Positions 5,213 through 15,112 of a stretch of DNA of 64,000 nucleotides are shown here, piece by piece. The notes beneath the pieces were generated by a model. That model was not told the DNA's origin and did not search any database. It worked only from the letters and a program-made list of their open reading frames with translations. Position 1 is the stretch's first letter. Every line of letters starts with the position of its first letter. Location of the stretch: assembly GCA_963741405.1 (NCBI GenBank), contig CAVUHX010000004.1, forward strand, positions 33,978 through 97,977. Direction: 5' to 3'. This DNA comes from Roseiarcus sp963741405 (GTDB lineage Bacteria; Pseudomonadota; Alphaproteobacteria; Rhizobiales; Beijerinckiaceae). The position numbers and the translations under genes are program-made.

Positions 5213-8113
5213 ATGGGGCCTCTGTCGATTGAGCAGGCGCTGGCCAAGGAAGTCGTTGCGCTCAGCGCCGAAAGGCCGCAGCGCGGCGTCGAGGATTTGA
5301 AGGCGCTGGCGACCGGGCAAGTGGGCGAACGCGAGCGCACCCGTCGGGACGCCGACTGTCGCAGCGGCGAGGACGCCAGCGCCGTTGACGTGAAGCGCCG
5401 CAAGGATTTTTATCGCTCGCTCAACAGGCTCGACCGCTCGGCCCTATGCTTGTCAGGCGGCGGCATTCGAAGCGCCACCTTCTGTCTGGGCGTGATTCAG
5501 GCCCTGGCGGCCTTCGACCTTGCGAGCGGGACGTTGCGCAAGGATGAGCGCCATCCCGCAAAGCCGCAGGACTCCTTGCTCGGGAGATTTCAGTTCCTGT
5601 CGACCGTGTCGGGGGGAGGCTATATCGGCTCATGGCTCTCCTGCTGGCGAACTTATGACGATTTTCCGAAGGTTTGGCAGGAACTAACCAGCCGCCCTGA
5701 CGGCCCCGACGTCGAGCCGCCGGAAATTTCCTGGCTGCGCGGCTACAGCAACTACCTTACTCCGCGCGTGGGCGTCGGGTCGGCGGATTCCTGGACGGCT
5801 ATCGCACTCTATGGCCGCAACCTCATCCTGAACTGGCTGGTGATCATACCCGTCCTCTGCTTGGCGCTTCTGTGTCTGAAATTCGTCGCCGCGGTATCGG
5901 TGGCCGTCGCCTATGGCGACGATGACGCGTGGCTGGTCGGCATTATCGGCCTGATTGGCGCCGCCTCCCTGGTTCTCGCACAGGCCTTCACCACGTCGCA
6001 TCGACCGACACGCCGGGAACGCCAGAAGCCGGATCTGTCGGCCGGCGGCCAACCGACCCCGTCGCCCAACAATGTTGGTCAATCCGCGTTCCTCAGGAAC
6101 GATCTGGCGTGGAGCCTTCTGTCCGCCATCGCCTTCACGATCCTGTTCGCGTCGCGGCTCGGGGCGACCTGGGCCGCCAACAGCGGCGCTGCCGCGCTCG
6201 TCACGCTCGCTGTGGCCGGCGCATTCCTGTTTGGCGCGGGATGGATCGTCGGATGGCCGATCCGCCGCTCGCGCATGGATTTCGCCGCCTGGATCGCGTC
6301 AGGACTGGTTTACGGCGCGCTGGTCGGACTGGGGGCCTATCTCTTCAGCCGCATGAACTCCTACGTGTCGTCCAGCGAGTTCAAGCTGTCCCTGCCAATC
6401 ATGTTCGGCATTCCGTGGGTGCTGGCGTCGCAACTCGTCGCCGAAATGGTTTTCGTCGGATTGGTGAGCTACGAGACCGACTCCGACAGCGATCGGGAAT
6501 GGCTCGGTCGCGCGGCCGGCTACGTGACCGTGGCTGCGGTTGGCTGGGCGGCGACGGCGTTCCTGGCCATCTCCGTCACCTACTTCATCATGGAGCTCCA
6601 CCCGCGCCTCGGCGCCCCTGTCGTCACGCTCGGCGGCCTATCCGGCCTTCTGACCGCCCTCATCGGCAAGAGCAGCAAGACGGCGGCGACGGACGAGAGC
6701 CATCAACGCAGACGGAGCGCCATTCTCGATTTCGCGCTGGCGATCGCCGGGCCGGTCTTTCTGGCCGCGCTGATCATCGGACTATCGATCACGCTCGATT
6801 TCCTGCTCATCGGCGATTCCCTGCTGCATGCGCTCGACACTCGGACCATCGAGACGATCGTGCCCGGGATCGTGTTCGGCGCAATCGTCGCGGCGGTCGT
6901 CGGCGCGATCGCATCGAAGTCGGTCAACATCAACCGCTTCTCCTTGCATGCCGTCTACCGAAACCGGCTCGTGCGGGCCTACCTCGGCGCCGCGCGCCAG
7001 GCGCGAAATCCCGATCGCTTCACCGGTTTCGACGGCGCCGACAATGTGCGCGCCCACGCCCTGTGGCCGCCAAGAGCGACGGCGACCGGAGAGAACACGT
7101 ATGGCCTGTTCCACGTGGTCAATATTGCGCTCAATGTCGTGGAGTCCAAAAGGCTGGCCTGGCAGGAGCGGAAAGCCGAGCCCTTCACCGTCAGTCCGCT
7201 GCACTGCGGCAGCGCATACAAAGGCTTTCGTCCGAGCGATGAATATGGCGGACCGCTCGGAGGCATTACTCTCGGCACCGCCATGGCGATCTCCGGCGCG
7301 GCAGTCAGCCCGAATATGGGCTATAACTCCTCGCCGTCGATCACCCTGCTGCTCGCCTTGTTCAATGTCCGGCTGGGCTGGTGGCTCGGAAACCCAGGGC
7401 CGGAAGGAGAAAGGTCTTACCAAACCGAGGGTCCGTCATTCGCCATCACGCCCCTGCTCGAGGAAGCTTTTGGCCAGACCACCGACAGTCGATCCTACGT
7501 CTATCTCTCCGACGGCGGCCATTTCGAGGATCTCGGGCTTTATGAAATGGTGCGGCGGCGATGCCGGTTCATCGTCGTGGTCGACGCAGGCGAGGACGCC
7601 CGGTTTGAATTCGCCGATCTTGGAAACGCCGTACGGAAGATTTCCATCGATCTCGGGATCAGTATTCGTTTCCACGGCCTGGAATTGCTGAGAAATCGTC
7701 CGTCCGAGGCCCTGACCTGTCAGCAGCGGCGCGATATTCCGTATTGCGCGATCGGCGTGATTGCATACGGAGCGGCCGACGGGGCGAACGAGGGCTGCGG
7801 CGACGGGACGATCCTTTACCTCAAGCCGGCCCTGCATGGGACCGAATCTGCCGGAATCGCCGGCTATGCGGCAGCCCACCCGACCTTTCCCCATGAAACA
7901 ACGACCGATCAGTGGTTCTCCGAATCCCAGTTTGAAAGCTACCGCTCTCTCGGATTCGAGATTACCGAAAGCATATTGACAGACGAAATCGTCCTCCCCT
8001 GGGACTCCGGGCTCACACTGCAGCAGCTCCTGGCGAGGTTGCCGGAGACGACGCGTAGCGGTCGGACGGCTGAGCCGGAGCGTCGGTTTGAACCAGCCGA
8101 TGCGGCATCCTGA
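5213..8113 (+). CDS. Patatin-like lipase with an inserted polytopic membrane domain
   Basis: Predicted serine acyl hydrolase (patatin fold, Ser-Asp dyad) acting on membrane lipids. The oxyanion loop is CLSGGGIRSATFCLG (Gly82-84). The nucleophile is probably Ser133 in STVSGGGYIGSW, a variant of GxSxG with Thr at the first Gly position. The Asp of the dyad is in SDGGHFEDLGLYE (Asp767). Between Ser and Asp, roughly residues 205-590, lie nine or ten hydrophobic segments, so the fold seems split by a membrane domain. The ATG at 5213 is chosen for its GAGGGGGG box. It heads a rightward cluster with a cytochrome, a GMC-catalase fusion and a second catalase-like gene. 966 aa is far longer than ordinary patatins (about 300-400). 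Confidence 0.85.
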   Translation: MGPLSIEQALAKEVVALSAERPQRGVEDLKALATGQVGERERTRRDADCRSGEDASAVDVKRRKDFYRSLNRLDRSALCLSGGGIRSATFCLGVIQALAAFDLASGTLRKDERHPAKPQDSLLGRFQFLSTVSGGGYIGSWLSCWRTYDDFPKVWQELTSRPDGPDVEPPEISWLRGYSNYLTPRVGVGSADSWTAIALYGRNLILNWLVIIPVLCLALLCLKFVAAVSVAVAYGDDDAWLVGIIGLIGAASLVLAQAFTTSHRPTRRERQKPDLSAGGQPTPSPNNVGQSAFLRNDLAWSLLSAIAFTILFASRLGATWAANSGAAALVTLAVAGAFLFGAGWIVGWPIRRSRMDFAAWIASGLVYGALVGLGAYLFSRMNSYVSSSEFKLSLPIMFGIPWVLASQLVAEMVFVGLVSYETDSDSDREWLGRAAGYVTVAAVGWAATAFLAISVTYFIMELHPRLGAPVVTLGGLSGLLTALIGKSSKTAATDESHQRRRSAILDFALAIAGPVFLAALIIGLSITLDFLLIGDSLLHALDTRTIETIVPGIVFGAIVAAVVGAIASKSVNINRFSLHAVYRNRLVRAYLGAARQARNPDRFTGFDGADNVRAHALWPPRATATGENTYGLFHVVNIALNVVESKRLAWQERKAEPFTVSPLHCGSAYKGFRPSDEYGGPLGGITLGTAMAISGAAVSPNMGYNSSPSITLLLALFNVRLGWWLGNPGPEGERSYQTEGPSFAITPLLEEAFGQTTDSRSYVYLSDGGHFEDLGLYEMVRRRCRFIVVVDAGEDARFEFADLGNAVRKISIDLGISIRFHGLELLRNRPSEALTCQQRRDIPYCAIGVIAYGAADGANEGCGDGTILYLKPALHGTESAGIAGYAAAHPTFPHETTTDQWFSESQFESYRSLGFEITESILTDEIVLPWDSGLTLQQLLARLPETTRSGRTAEPERRFEPADAAS

Positions 8114-8200
8114 AGCGTCAGCGGGAGAAGCGTTTCGTTTTGCGGCCGAGTTCCGCCAAGAGTTTGCGTTTGAGCACGCAATAGCTGTTCGGGGGACACA

Positions 8201-10777
8201 ATGAACTTCGACAAAAAGGTCTTCGGCATAATCGCCATCGCCATTGTATCCCTCGTCTTGCTGTCCGGCTGCGAAGCCCGGAAGCCTGGCGAGGTCAAGG
8301 ACGAGGCGATGCGGGCAGGTCGCACCGGCGACACTTTTACTCCGGCCGACGAGGACTATTTCGCCGACATGGACGGCGGCTACAAGCGGGCGACCGACCC
8401 GACATTCAAGCCGCTCGACGCCGACGCGGTCCGCGGCCGCAACGCCTGGATCGTGTGGACCGGCGGCAACGACCGGTTCTGGGATTATATGGCGAACAAT
8501 ACGTTCGGCGCGTTCGACCTGCTCAAGATACTGTCGTCGAATCCGAAAGTCGGCTATTGTAAAGACCGGGAAAGCAAGTCAGCCAAATCCGAATATTCGT
8601 TCGAGAAGTCTCCCTACAGCCTGAGATCCAAGGCTGATTGCGACAAGGACGGCTTGCAATGGTTTTCGCCGAACCGCAGCAACCGCTTCCAATGGTACGG
8701 ACTGATCAACGAGCCGTGCTTCGATCAGGCGACCGAGCCCGACGAATACGGTCTATGGCTTGATCGACGCAAAAAGGATTGTCCTCCCGATCCCTTCGAC
8801 AATCCGGAGAAATATCCCGGCGTGAAGGTGGGCGCGCGCGGCGCAACGATGCCGATCGGCTCCTTTTACGGCAAGCCCAGCGGCATCGTCGGCCTGCGGC
8901 TGATTCCCAATCCCGATTTCGACGAGGCCGCCAAAGCCAAATGGATGGCGGCGATCAAGGACAACAAGGACGCCTTCTATACCGACAAGACCTTTTACAA
9001 CAACCAGCACCTCGTCCGACCCTATCGCGTCGGCATGTCCTGCGCGTTCTGCCATGTCGGCCCGGCGCCGACCCACGCGCCGTCTGACCCGGAAAATCCG
9101 GCCTGGGCCAATCTGAACTCGAATCCCGGCGCCCAGTATTTCTGGGTCGACCGTATCTTCATCTGGAATCCGGAAGCGGCGCCGGCCAACTTTATTTTCC
9201 AGCTCTTTCACTCTTCGAAGCCAGGCTCGCTCGACACGTCTTTCGTGTCGACCGACAACATCAACAATCCGCGCACGATGAACGCGGTCTACAATCTCGG
9301 GCCGCGCCTGGAAGCCGCGAAGCAGTGGAAAGAGCAGCTCGCCGGCGGCGAACTCGACAACAAGCAATTCAACGACTTCAAAGTGACCCGACCTCTATCC
9401 GGACTTTTCCTTTCGCCAGATACGGTGTGGACGCCACGCGTACTCAAGGACGGCTCCGATTCGGTTGGCGGTCTTGGCGCGCTCAATCGCGTCTATCTGA
9501 ATATCGGGCTTTTCAGCGAGGAATGGCTGTTGCATTTCAATCCGCTCGTCGGCGGAAAACGGATCTCGCCGATCAAGATCGCCGACGCCAACAAGAATTC
9601 TGGCTATTGGCAGGCGACCCAGAACATGACGCCCGACATGGCCTGGTTTTTTCTCAATTCCGCTCAGCCGGATTTGCTGGCGGACACGGACTACTTCAAG
9701 ACGCACCCGGCGCTCGACCAGAAGCAACTCGATAAAGGCAAGATCGTCTTTGCCGACAACTGCGCGCGCTGTCATTCGAGCAAGCAGCCGCCAAATCTCT
9801 GCCAGCCGGGCACGCCGTGCAAGGCTGATCAGATCGTCGAAAATTCGGAGTCCTACTTCGACTGGATGCGGAAAGAGGTGCAGAAGCCCGATTTTCTCGA
9901 AGGCAATTTCCTCTCGACCGACCGGCGCGTCTCAATACAGGAAATCGGCATAAACGCCTGCAGCCCGCTGGCCACCAACGCGATCCGCAACGACATCTGG
10001 GACAACTTCTCGTCCGAGACCTACAAGGAGCTGCCGGCGACCGGCAAGATCACGCTCTACAACCCGGTCGATGGGACGCCGTTTCAATACGACATGCCGG
10101 GCGGCGGCCGCGGTTATGTGCGTCCGGCGTCGCTGGTGAGCCTATGGTCGACCGCGCCCTACCTGCAGAATAACTCGGTCGGCAAATTCCACAGCGACCC
10201 GTCGGTCGAGAGACGCATGGAGGCGTTCCAGGACGGCATCGAGAAGATGCTGTGGCCCGAGAAACGCGACAAGGACAGCGATCCGGTCGTTCGCGGCAGC
10301 GTTCCCGGTCCGAGCCTCATCCTGCGCACGACCCAGCGCAGCTACATCAAGATTCCCGCCGGGTATTTGCCTTTCGAGCTCGACGCGCTCGCCGGCACGT
10401 GGGGCGCGCTCGCGCACGACGTGGCGCCCTGGCTGTTCACCAAAACGGGCGACATCGAAATCGGGCCGATCCCCGAGGGCACGCCGGTCAGCCTCATCGC
10501 CAATATCAAACCGCTGTCCGAAAGCACGAGCCTCGTGGACCGTGCGGCCTACTCTGCGAAGTTGCTCAAGGTTGTGCTCAAGCTGAAACGCGATCTCAAA
10601 TCGCTGCCGGACGATGTCACCGACGAGCAGGCGCGCGCGGCGTTCGACAAGGACGTTCCGGATCTGCTTTCGGTCAGCAAGTGCCCCGACTTCATCGTCA
10701 ACAAGGGGCACTATTTCGGCACCAACCTCAGCGATGAGGAAAAGCGCGACCTGATCGAGTTTCTGAAGACTTTCTAG
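8201..10777 (+). CDS. Di-heme c-type cytochrome lipoprotein (RoxA / peroxidase-like)
   Basis: A signal peptide with lipobox LLSGC places Cys24 as the lipidated residue, so the protein is anchored on the periplasmic side. Two covalent heme sites are present: CAFCH (281-285) and CARCH (521-525). Near the C-terminus RPASLVSLWSTAPYLQNNSV resembles the 'RP..L.giWaTAPYLHNGSV' stretch of di-heme peroxidases, MauG and the rubber oxygenase RoxA. At 858 aa it is longer than those. A GGGGG box precedes the ATG. It follows the patatin gene by 88 bp and precedes the GMC-catalase gene by 40 bp, implying one transcript. Role: electron acceptor or peroxidase for the neighbouring oxidoreductase (inference). 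Confidence 0.85.
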   Translation: MNFDKKVFGIIAIAIVSLVLLSGCEARKPGEVKDEAMRAGRTGDTFTPADEDYFADMDGGYKRATDPTFKPLDADAVRGRNAWIVWTGGNDRFWDYMANNTFGAFDLLKILSSNPKVGYCKDRESKSAKSEYSFEKSPYSLRSKADCDKDGLQWFSPNRSNRFQWYGLINEPCFDQATEPDEYGLWLDRRKKDCPPDPFDNPEKYPGVKVGARGATMPIGSFYGKPSGIVGLRLIPNPDFDEAAKAKWMAAIKDNKDAFYTDKTFYNNQHLVRPYRVGMSCAFCHVGPAPTHAPSDPENPAWANLNSNPGAQYFWVDRIFIWNPEAAPANFIFQLFHSSKPGSLDTSFVSTDNINNPRTMNAVYNLGPRLEAAKQWKEQLAGGELDNKQFNDFKVTRPLSGLFLSPDTVWTPRVLKDGSDSVGGLGALNRVYLNIGLFSEEWLLHFNPLVGGKRISPIKIADANKNSGYWQATQNMTPDMAWFFLNSAQPDLLADTDYFKTHPALDQKQLDKGKIVFADNCARCHSSKQPPNLCQPGTPCKADQIVENSESYFDWMRKEVQKPDFLEGNFLSTDRRVSIQEIGINACSPLATNAIRNDIWDNFSSETYKELPATGKITLYNPVDGTPFQYDMPGGGRGYVRPASLVSLWSTAPYLQNNSVGKFHSDPSVERRMEAFQDGIEKMLWPEKRDKDSDPVVRGSVPGPSLILRTTQRSYIKIPAGYLPFELDALAGTWGALAHDVAPWLFTKTGDIEIGPIPEGTPVSLIANIKPLSESTSLVDRAAYSAKLLKVVLKLKRDLKSLPDDVTDEQARAAFDKDVPDLLSVSKCPDFIVNKGHYFGTNLSDEEKRDLIEFLKTF

Positions 10778-10817
10778 CGGAAGCCTCCGGATTCTTTTTG
10801 TTGGAAAGGGCAGCGCC

Positions 10818-13800
10818 GTGGACGGGAAGCCAGGCCGTTACGAATATATCGTTGTCGGATCGGGCGCGGGCGGCGGCGTCGTCGCCGCCCGGCTTGCTCA
10901 GGCCGGTCATAGCGTTCTGCTCCTCGAGGCCGGCGGAGATTACCGGAACCTGCAGGGCGCGGGACCGGCGACCCCCGAGGAAAAGAATCGCCTGCCGGAG
11001 GATTACGAAGTTCCCACTTTCCACGCGATGGCGACCGAAAACTATGCCCTGAAGTGGGACTACTTCGTCCGTCATTACGAAGTTCGGCAGGACCGCGATG
11101 AGAAGTTCAGGTCCGCCCACGGCGGGGTGCTCTATCCGCGCGCCGGCACGCTTGGCGGCTGCACCGCGCACGACGCGATGATCATGGTCTATCCTCACAA
11201 TGCGGACTGGAATCATATCGCTGCCATCACGGGCGACCGCAGCTGGCGGGCGCGGAACATGCGGCGCTATTTCCAGCGCCTGGAGAACTGCCGTCACCGC
11301 TGGCCCTATCGGCTGCTCTATCGGCTGACGGGCGTCAATCCGACGCGTCATGGATTCGGGGGCTGGCTGTCGGTCGAGAAGGCGATCCCGAAGAGGGCGC
11401 TCTACGACCACGACCTGGTCACCATCGTCTCCAAGGCGGCCTGGGACGCCTCCTGGGAAGTCGCCGGATGGTGGAAGCGCGCCACCTGGTTCTTACAATC
11501 GCAGGGCGACCCCAACGACTGGCGGCTGGTCAGGAAGAACGCCACCGGCGTGCATTACGCGCCGATCCACACCCACCGTCACGCCCGCCACGGCACCCGC
11601 GAATTCCTGCTCGAGGTTGCCCGGCGCCATCCCGACCGGTTGAAGATCGAGCTCGAGGCGCTCGCCACCGAGGTGATCTTCGACGAATCGAATCGCGCCG
11701 TCGGCGTCGCCTATCTCAAAGGCGCCCGGCTCTATCGCGCCTCGTATCAGCCGAGCGATCTTCCCGGCGTTGCGCACAAGGCCTATGCCGATCGGGAAGT
11801 GATCCTCGCCGGCGGCGCCTTCAATACGCCGCAGCTGCTGATGCTCTCGGGCATCGGCCCCAGGGAAGAGCTCGAGAGGCTCGGCATCAAGGTGCGGGTC
11901 AATCTGCCGGGCGTCGGCCGCAACCTGCAGGACCGCTACGAAGTCGGCGTCGTCAGTCGTCTGAAGCGCGACTGGGCGATCCTGAAGGACGCCACGTTCA
12001 CCCGTAGCGATCCGCAGACCAGGCAGTGGGCGCGCTGGCGACGGGGCGTCTACACCACCAATGGGGCCGCGCTCGCCATCATCAAGCGATCGCTGCCGGA
12101 ACGGCCGCTGCCGGACTTGTTCATCTTCGCCGTGATCGGCCTGTTCAAGGGCTATTTCCCCGGCTACTCCGAGCAGATCGTCAAGAAGCACAATTATCTG
12201 ACCTGGACGATCCTCAAGGCGCACACCAAAAATCAGGGCGGCGTCGTGACCTTGCGCGGCACGGACGCGCGCGATCCGCCGCAAATCGACTTCCATTACT
12301 TCCGCGAAGGCACCGACAAGGAGGACGAGGACCTCAAATCGGTGGTCGCGGGAATCGAATTCGTGCGCACGCTGACCGCCTCTGTCGGCGACGTCATCGA
12401 GGAGGAGGAGCTTCCGGGACCGGACAATGCGACGCCGGAGCAGCTTAGCAAATTCGTCACGGACAACGCCTGGGGCCACCACGCATCATGCACCTGCCCG
12501 ATCGGCCCGGCGAGCGATCCGAACGCAGTGCTCGACAGCAACTTCCGCGTCTATGGCGTCAGCAACCTGCGTGTCGCAGACGCCTCCGTGTTTCCGAGGA
12601 TTCCCGGCTTCTTCATCGTCACCTGCGTCTACATGATCGGCGAGAAGGCGGCTGAAGCGATCCTCGCTTCGGCGGGGCACGCGAAGCTGGCAGGGTGCGT
12701 GTACCGTGACAGCTTCTGGTGCAATGTCTCAGAGAAGGCGACCTGGATCGGCGGTTGGCTCCTTTGGGCGCTGCGCGGGCTCAGGCCCGTCGGCAAGGCG
12801 GCGCTGGGGCTCGTTGCCGTGCTGTTGGTCGCGCTCGCCGGAATCATTGGCGCGAGCTGGTTCTTCTTCGAGCCGCCGTCGGACAACCCCGACCTGAATC
12901 AGGAAACGCGCACCATCCAGTCGATCGTCGACGTGCTGACGGGAAAACTGAACAAGCAATATGCCGGCGCCCTGCACCTGCGCGACACGCATCCGAAGGC
13001 CAATGCCTGCGTGAAGGCCAATGTCACCCTCGATATCGATCCCAAACTACCGCCTCAACTCAGGGTTGGCCTCCTGAAGGGCAAGCCGAACGGCGACCAG
13101 ACCTACAAAGCCTGGATCCGCTTCTCGAACGCCGCCGACCACATCACCGGCGACCCCGAAAAGGACTTCCGCGGTCTGGCGATCAAGATGTTCGGCGTTC
13201 CCGGCAGTGCGGACGAACGGCTGCCGACGCCGGGCGACGAGACCGACACCCAGGATTTGCTGTTCATCGCCAACGACGCATTTTTCGCCGGCAGCCCGCA
13301 GCACTTCCACGACTTCTTCGCCGCCTGCGTCAAGGGCGGCGGCGCCTGCGACCCGATGAAAAATCCCTACGTCGCCTGGCACCTGCTGACCCATCCCCGC
13401 GGGGCCTACAATCTCTTGACCGGCCGCAGGTCCTATCCGAGTATCGCCGACATCAAATGGTTCAGCGTTGCGCCCTTCGATCTCGGCGACGACGACCACG
13501 TGATCAAGTACAGCGCCTTTCCGGCGGAGAGGCAAACGCAGTACGGCAGCCCGGGTGAGACGCCGTACTATCTGCAACAGCGGCTGGAGAACCAGCTCGA
13601 CCCGGCCAACAACCACCACCTGCGCCTGAACTTGCAAATCCAGATGCGCACCGATGCGGCCACCGAGCCGATCGAGAACACGCTTGTCCCGTGGAGCGTC
13701 GCCAAGTCGCCCTGGATGAAGATCGCCACGATCGACATTTATCCGCAGATTTTCGCCACGACCGCCCAGCAGGAATTCTGTGAGCACCTGACCTTCAATC

Positions 13801-13952
13801 CGTGGCACGGCCTGATTGTCCACAAACCGCGTGGGGGCATCAATCGCGCCCGTCGCGACGTGATGCACGCGATGCAGGATGTCCGGCTCAACGCCAACGG
13901 AGTGCCGCGCTTCGGGGCGAGCCAACTGACGGGTGACGAGCAGTTCAAATGA
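10818..13952 (+). CDS. GMC oxidoreductase fused to a catalase-like domain
   Basis: Residues 1-620 are a GMC flavoenzyme: FAD dinucleotide fold VVGSGAGGGVVAARLA, the GMC stretch GGAFNTPQLLMLSGIGP, and the active-site region GHHASCTCPIG (His554/555) followed by VADASVFPRIPG. A transmembrane helix (about 655-685, ALGLVAVLLVALAGIIGA) leads to a C-terminal catalase-family region: THPKANACVKA with likely catalytic His725, AWIRFSNAADH, FRGLAIKMFGVPG, TQDLLFIA and FNPWHGLIVHKPRGGINRAR. The usual RxxxY proximal heme ligand is not evident. The start is GTG at 10818. Linking an H2O2- or hydroperoxide-producing flavoenzyme to a catalase fold suggests coupled oxidation, perhaps of lipids freed by the patatin (inference). 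Confidence 0.85.
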   Translation: MDGKPGRYEYIVVGSGAGGGVVAARLAQAGHSVLLLEAGGDYRNLQGAGPATPEEKNRLPEDYEVPTFHAMATENYALKWDYFVRHYEVRQDRDEKFRSAHGGVLYPRAGTLGGCTAHDAMIMVYPHNADWNHIAAITGDRSWRARNMRRYFQRLENCRHRWPYRLLYRLTGVNPTRHGFGGWLSVEKAIPKRALYDHDLVTIVSKAAWDASWEVAGWWKRATWFLQSQGDPNDWRLVRKNATGVHYAPIHTHRHARHGTREFLLEVARRHPDRLKIELEALATEVIFDESNRAVGVAYLKGARLYRASYQPSDLPGVAHKAYADREVILAGGAFNTPQLLMLSGIGPREELERLGIKVRVNLPGVGRNLQDRYEVGVVSRLKRDWAILKDATFTRSDPQTRQWARWRRGVYTTNGAALAIIKRSLPERPLPDLFIFAVIGLFKGYFPGYSEQIVKKHNYLTWTILKAHTKNQGGVVTLRGTDARDPPQIDFHYFREGTDKEDEDLKSVVAGIEFVRTLTASVGDVIEEEELPGPDNATPEQLSKFVTDNAWGHHASCTCPIGPASDPNAVLDSNFRVYGVSNLRVADASVFPRIPGFFIVTCVYMIGEKAAEAILASAGHAKLAGCVYRDSFWCNVSEKATWIGGWLLWALRGLRPVGKAALGLVAVLLVALAGIIGASWFFFEPPSDNPDLNQETRTIQSIVDVLTGKLNKQYAGALHLRDTHPKANACVKANVTLDIDPKLPPQLRVGLLKGKPNGDQTYKAWIRFSNAADHITGDPEKDFRGLAIKMFGVPGSADERLPTPGDETDTQDLLFIANDAFFAGSPQHFHDFFAACVKGGGACDPMKNPYVAWHLLTHPRGAYNLLTGRRSYPSIADIKWFSVAPFDLGDDDHVIKYSAFPAERQTQYGSPGETPYYLQQRLENQLDPANNHHLRLNLQIQMRTDAATEPIENTLVPWSVAKSPWMKIATIDIYPQIFATTAQQEFCEHLTFNPWHGLIVHKPRGGINRARRDVMHAMQDVRLNANGVPRFGASQLTGDEQFK

Positions 13953-14029
13953 AGTAGCGCTCTGACGGCGCCGGAGGGGGGAACCGTGCACGAAGCTCAA
14001 ACAAGGACGAGAACAGGAGCCGATTCGCG

Positions 14030-15112
14030 ATGACAGCGCCTGCGGATGGCAACGAGGGGTTTTCAGAGGACGACCGCAGCTATATCGGCTCTCGCTTCTC
14101 CGCCGTGCGGGAAGCATTGTTCTCGAATCCCTATCAGAAGGTCTGGGGTTCGGCCGGGGAACCGCCCATGCCGGTCTATACGGTTACCCTGTTCAGACTT
14201 TTGTCCGGGATGTTCCCCGGCGGCGGCCCTTGGCGATTTCGCCGGGCTGTCGAACGAGCCGTTGATTCCTCCGCAGACCTGCGATGGGGGCCCGACAGGA
14301 AGGGCTTTCGTCGTCTGCTGCATCCGAACGGGATTTGCCTGACTGGATTGTGGAAAATCACGGAGGAAACCACCTATTCCGGGTATTTTCGCCATGGCAG
14401 TGTCGCGCTGATCGTGGGGCGCTACTCGACTTGCTGCACCGAGACGAGGCGAGGCCACGCGCGGTCGCTCTCCCTGGTCGGAAAGCTCTTCCCGACAACC
14501 AACCCGGATCATCGCGAGCCTTTGCGGACCGCAAATTTCATCACGCAGCAGGACATTGGAGGAGACTATTCTGACTACATCAACGATGTGGAGCTACGTA
14601 ACGCGCCCAATACAACGCTTTGGCGACGCGGCGCAGGAATACCGATTCTGATCGTTACGGGAGCGGTCTTCGGTCGGGTCGACAAGAATCCCAGCATTCG
14701 TCAACTGTATGAAATTGCGGAGCTGGGAAAACCGAAGGACGAACCGACGCATGCGCCAACGTTCATGCGGCTCGTGCCCGTCCCGGGTCAGCGCAAAATA
14801 CCTGGCGAAGCCCTGGATTTTCGTGATGAGATCATGGCGCAGATCTACGACCCCGGCGCGCCGGCGCCGAAACGGACGCTGACCTTCGCCATCGAAGTGA
14901 CCGACGAGGGTGAGACGCACGGTCTGCCAATATTTGAGCGCCGCACCTTCAGGAATTGGCGGCAGGTGGGAACGATCACATTCGACAGGGCGGTTGCTTC
15001 ATACAATGGCGATTTTGTTGTCCATTTTCATCATCCAGGTTGGCGCGACGACAAAAACGATCCGGCTTCGGTGACCCGCGCTCCTCAACGAAGGTCAACT
15101 CCGTCGTCGTAG
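14030..15112 (+). CDS. Catalase-superfamily-like protein of unknown function
   Basis: The 360-aa protein has no signal peptide or membrane helix. HPNGICLTGLWKIT (from residue 103) followed by a YFRHGSVALIVGRYS stretch and SLSLVGKLFPTT recalls the catalase-fold layout of catalytic His, beta-barrel strands and '(L/A)xKLFP'. The match is by eye, and a divergent heme protein or an inactive relative are both possible. It ends with a basic, low-complexity tail. It lies 77 bp after the GMC-catalase gene on the same strand and looks like the last member of the cluster. Confidence 0.6.
   Translation: MTAPADGNEGFSEDDRSYIGSRFSAVREALFSNPYQKVWGSAGEPPMPVYTVTLFRLLSGMFPGGGPWRFRRAVERAVDSSADLRWGPDRKGFRRLLHPNGICLTGLWKITEETTYSGYFRHGSVALIVGRYSTCCTETRRGHARSLSLVGKLFPTTNPDHREPLRTANFITQQDIGGDYSDYINDVELRNAPNTTLWRRGAGIPILIVTGAVFGRVDKNPSIRQLYEIAELGKPKDEPTHAPTFMRLVPVPGQRKIPGEALDFRDEIMAQIYDPGAPAPKRTLTFAIEVTDEGETHGLPIFERRTFRNWRQVGTITFDRAVASYNGDFVVHFHHPGWRDDKNDPASVTRAPQRRSTPSS

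Noticed and set aside
5929..7691. Long Arg-rich plus-strand frames within the patatin gene
   Set aside because: Overlap the membrane-domain coding sequence in other frames, with no start signals or domains.
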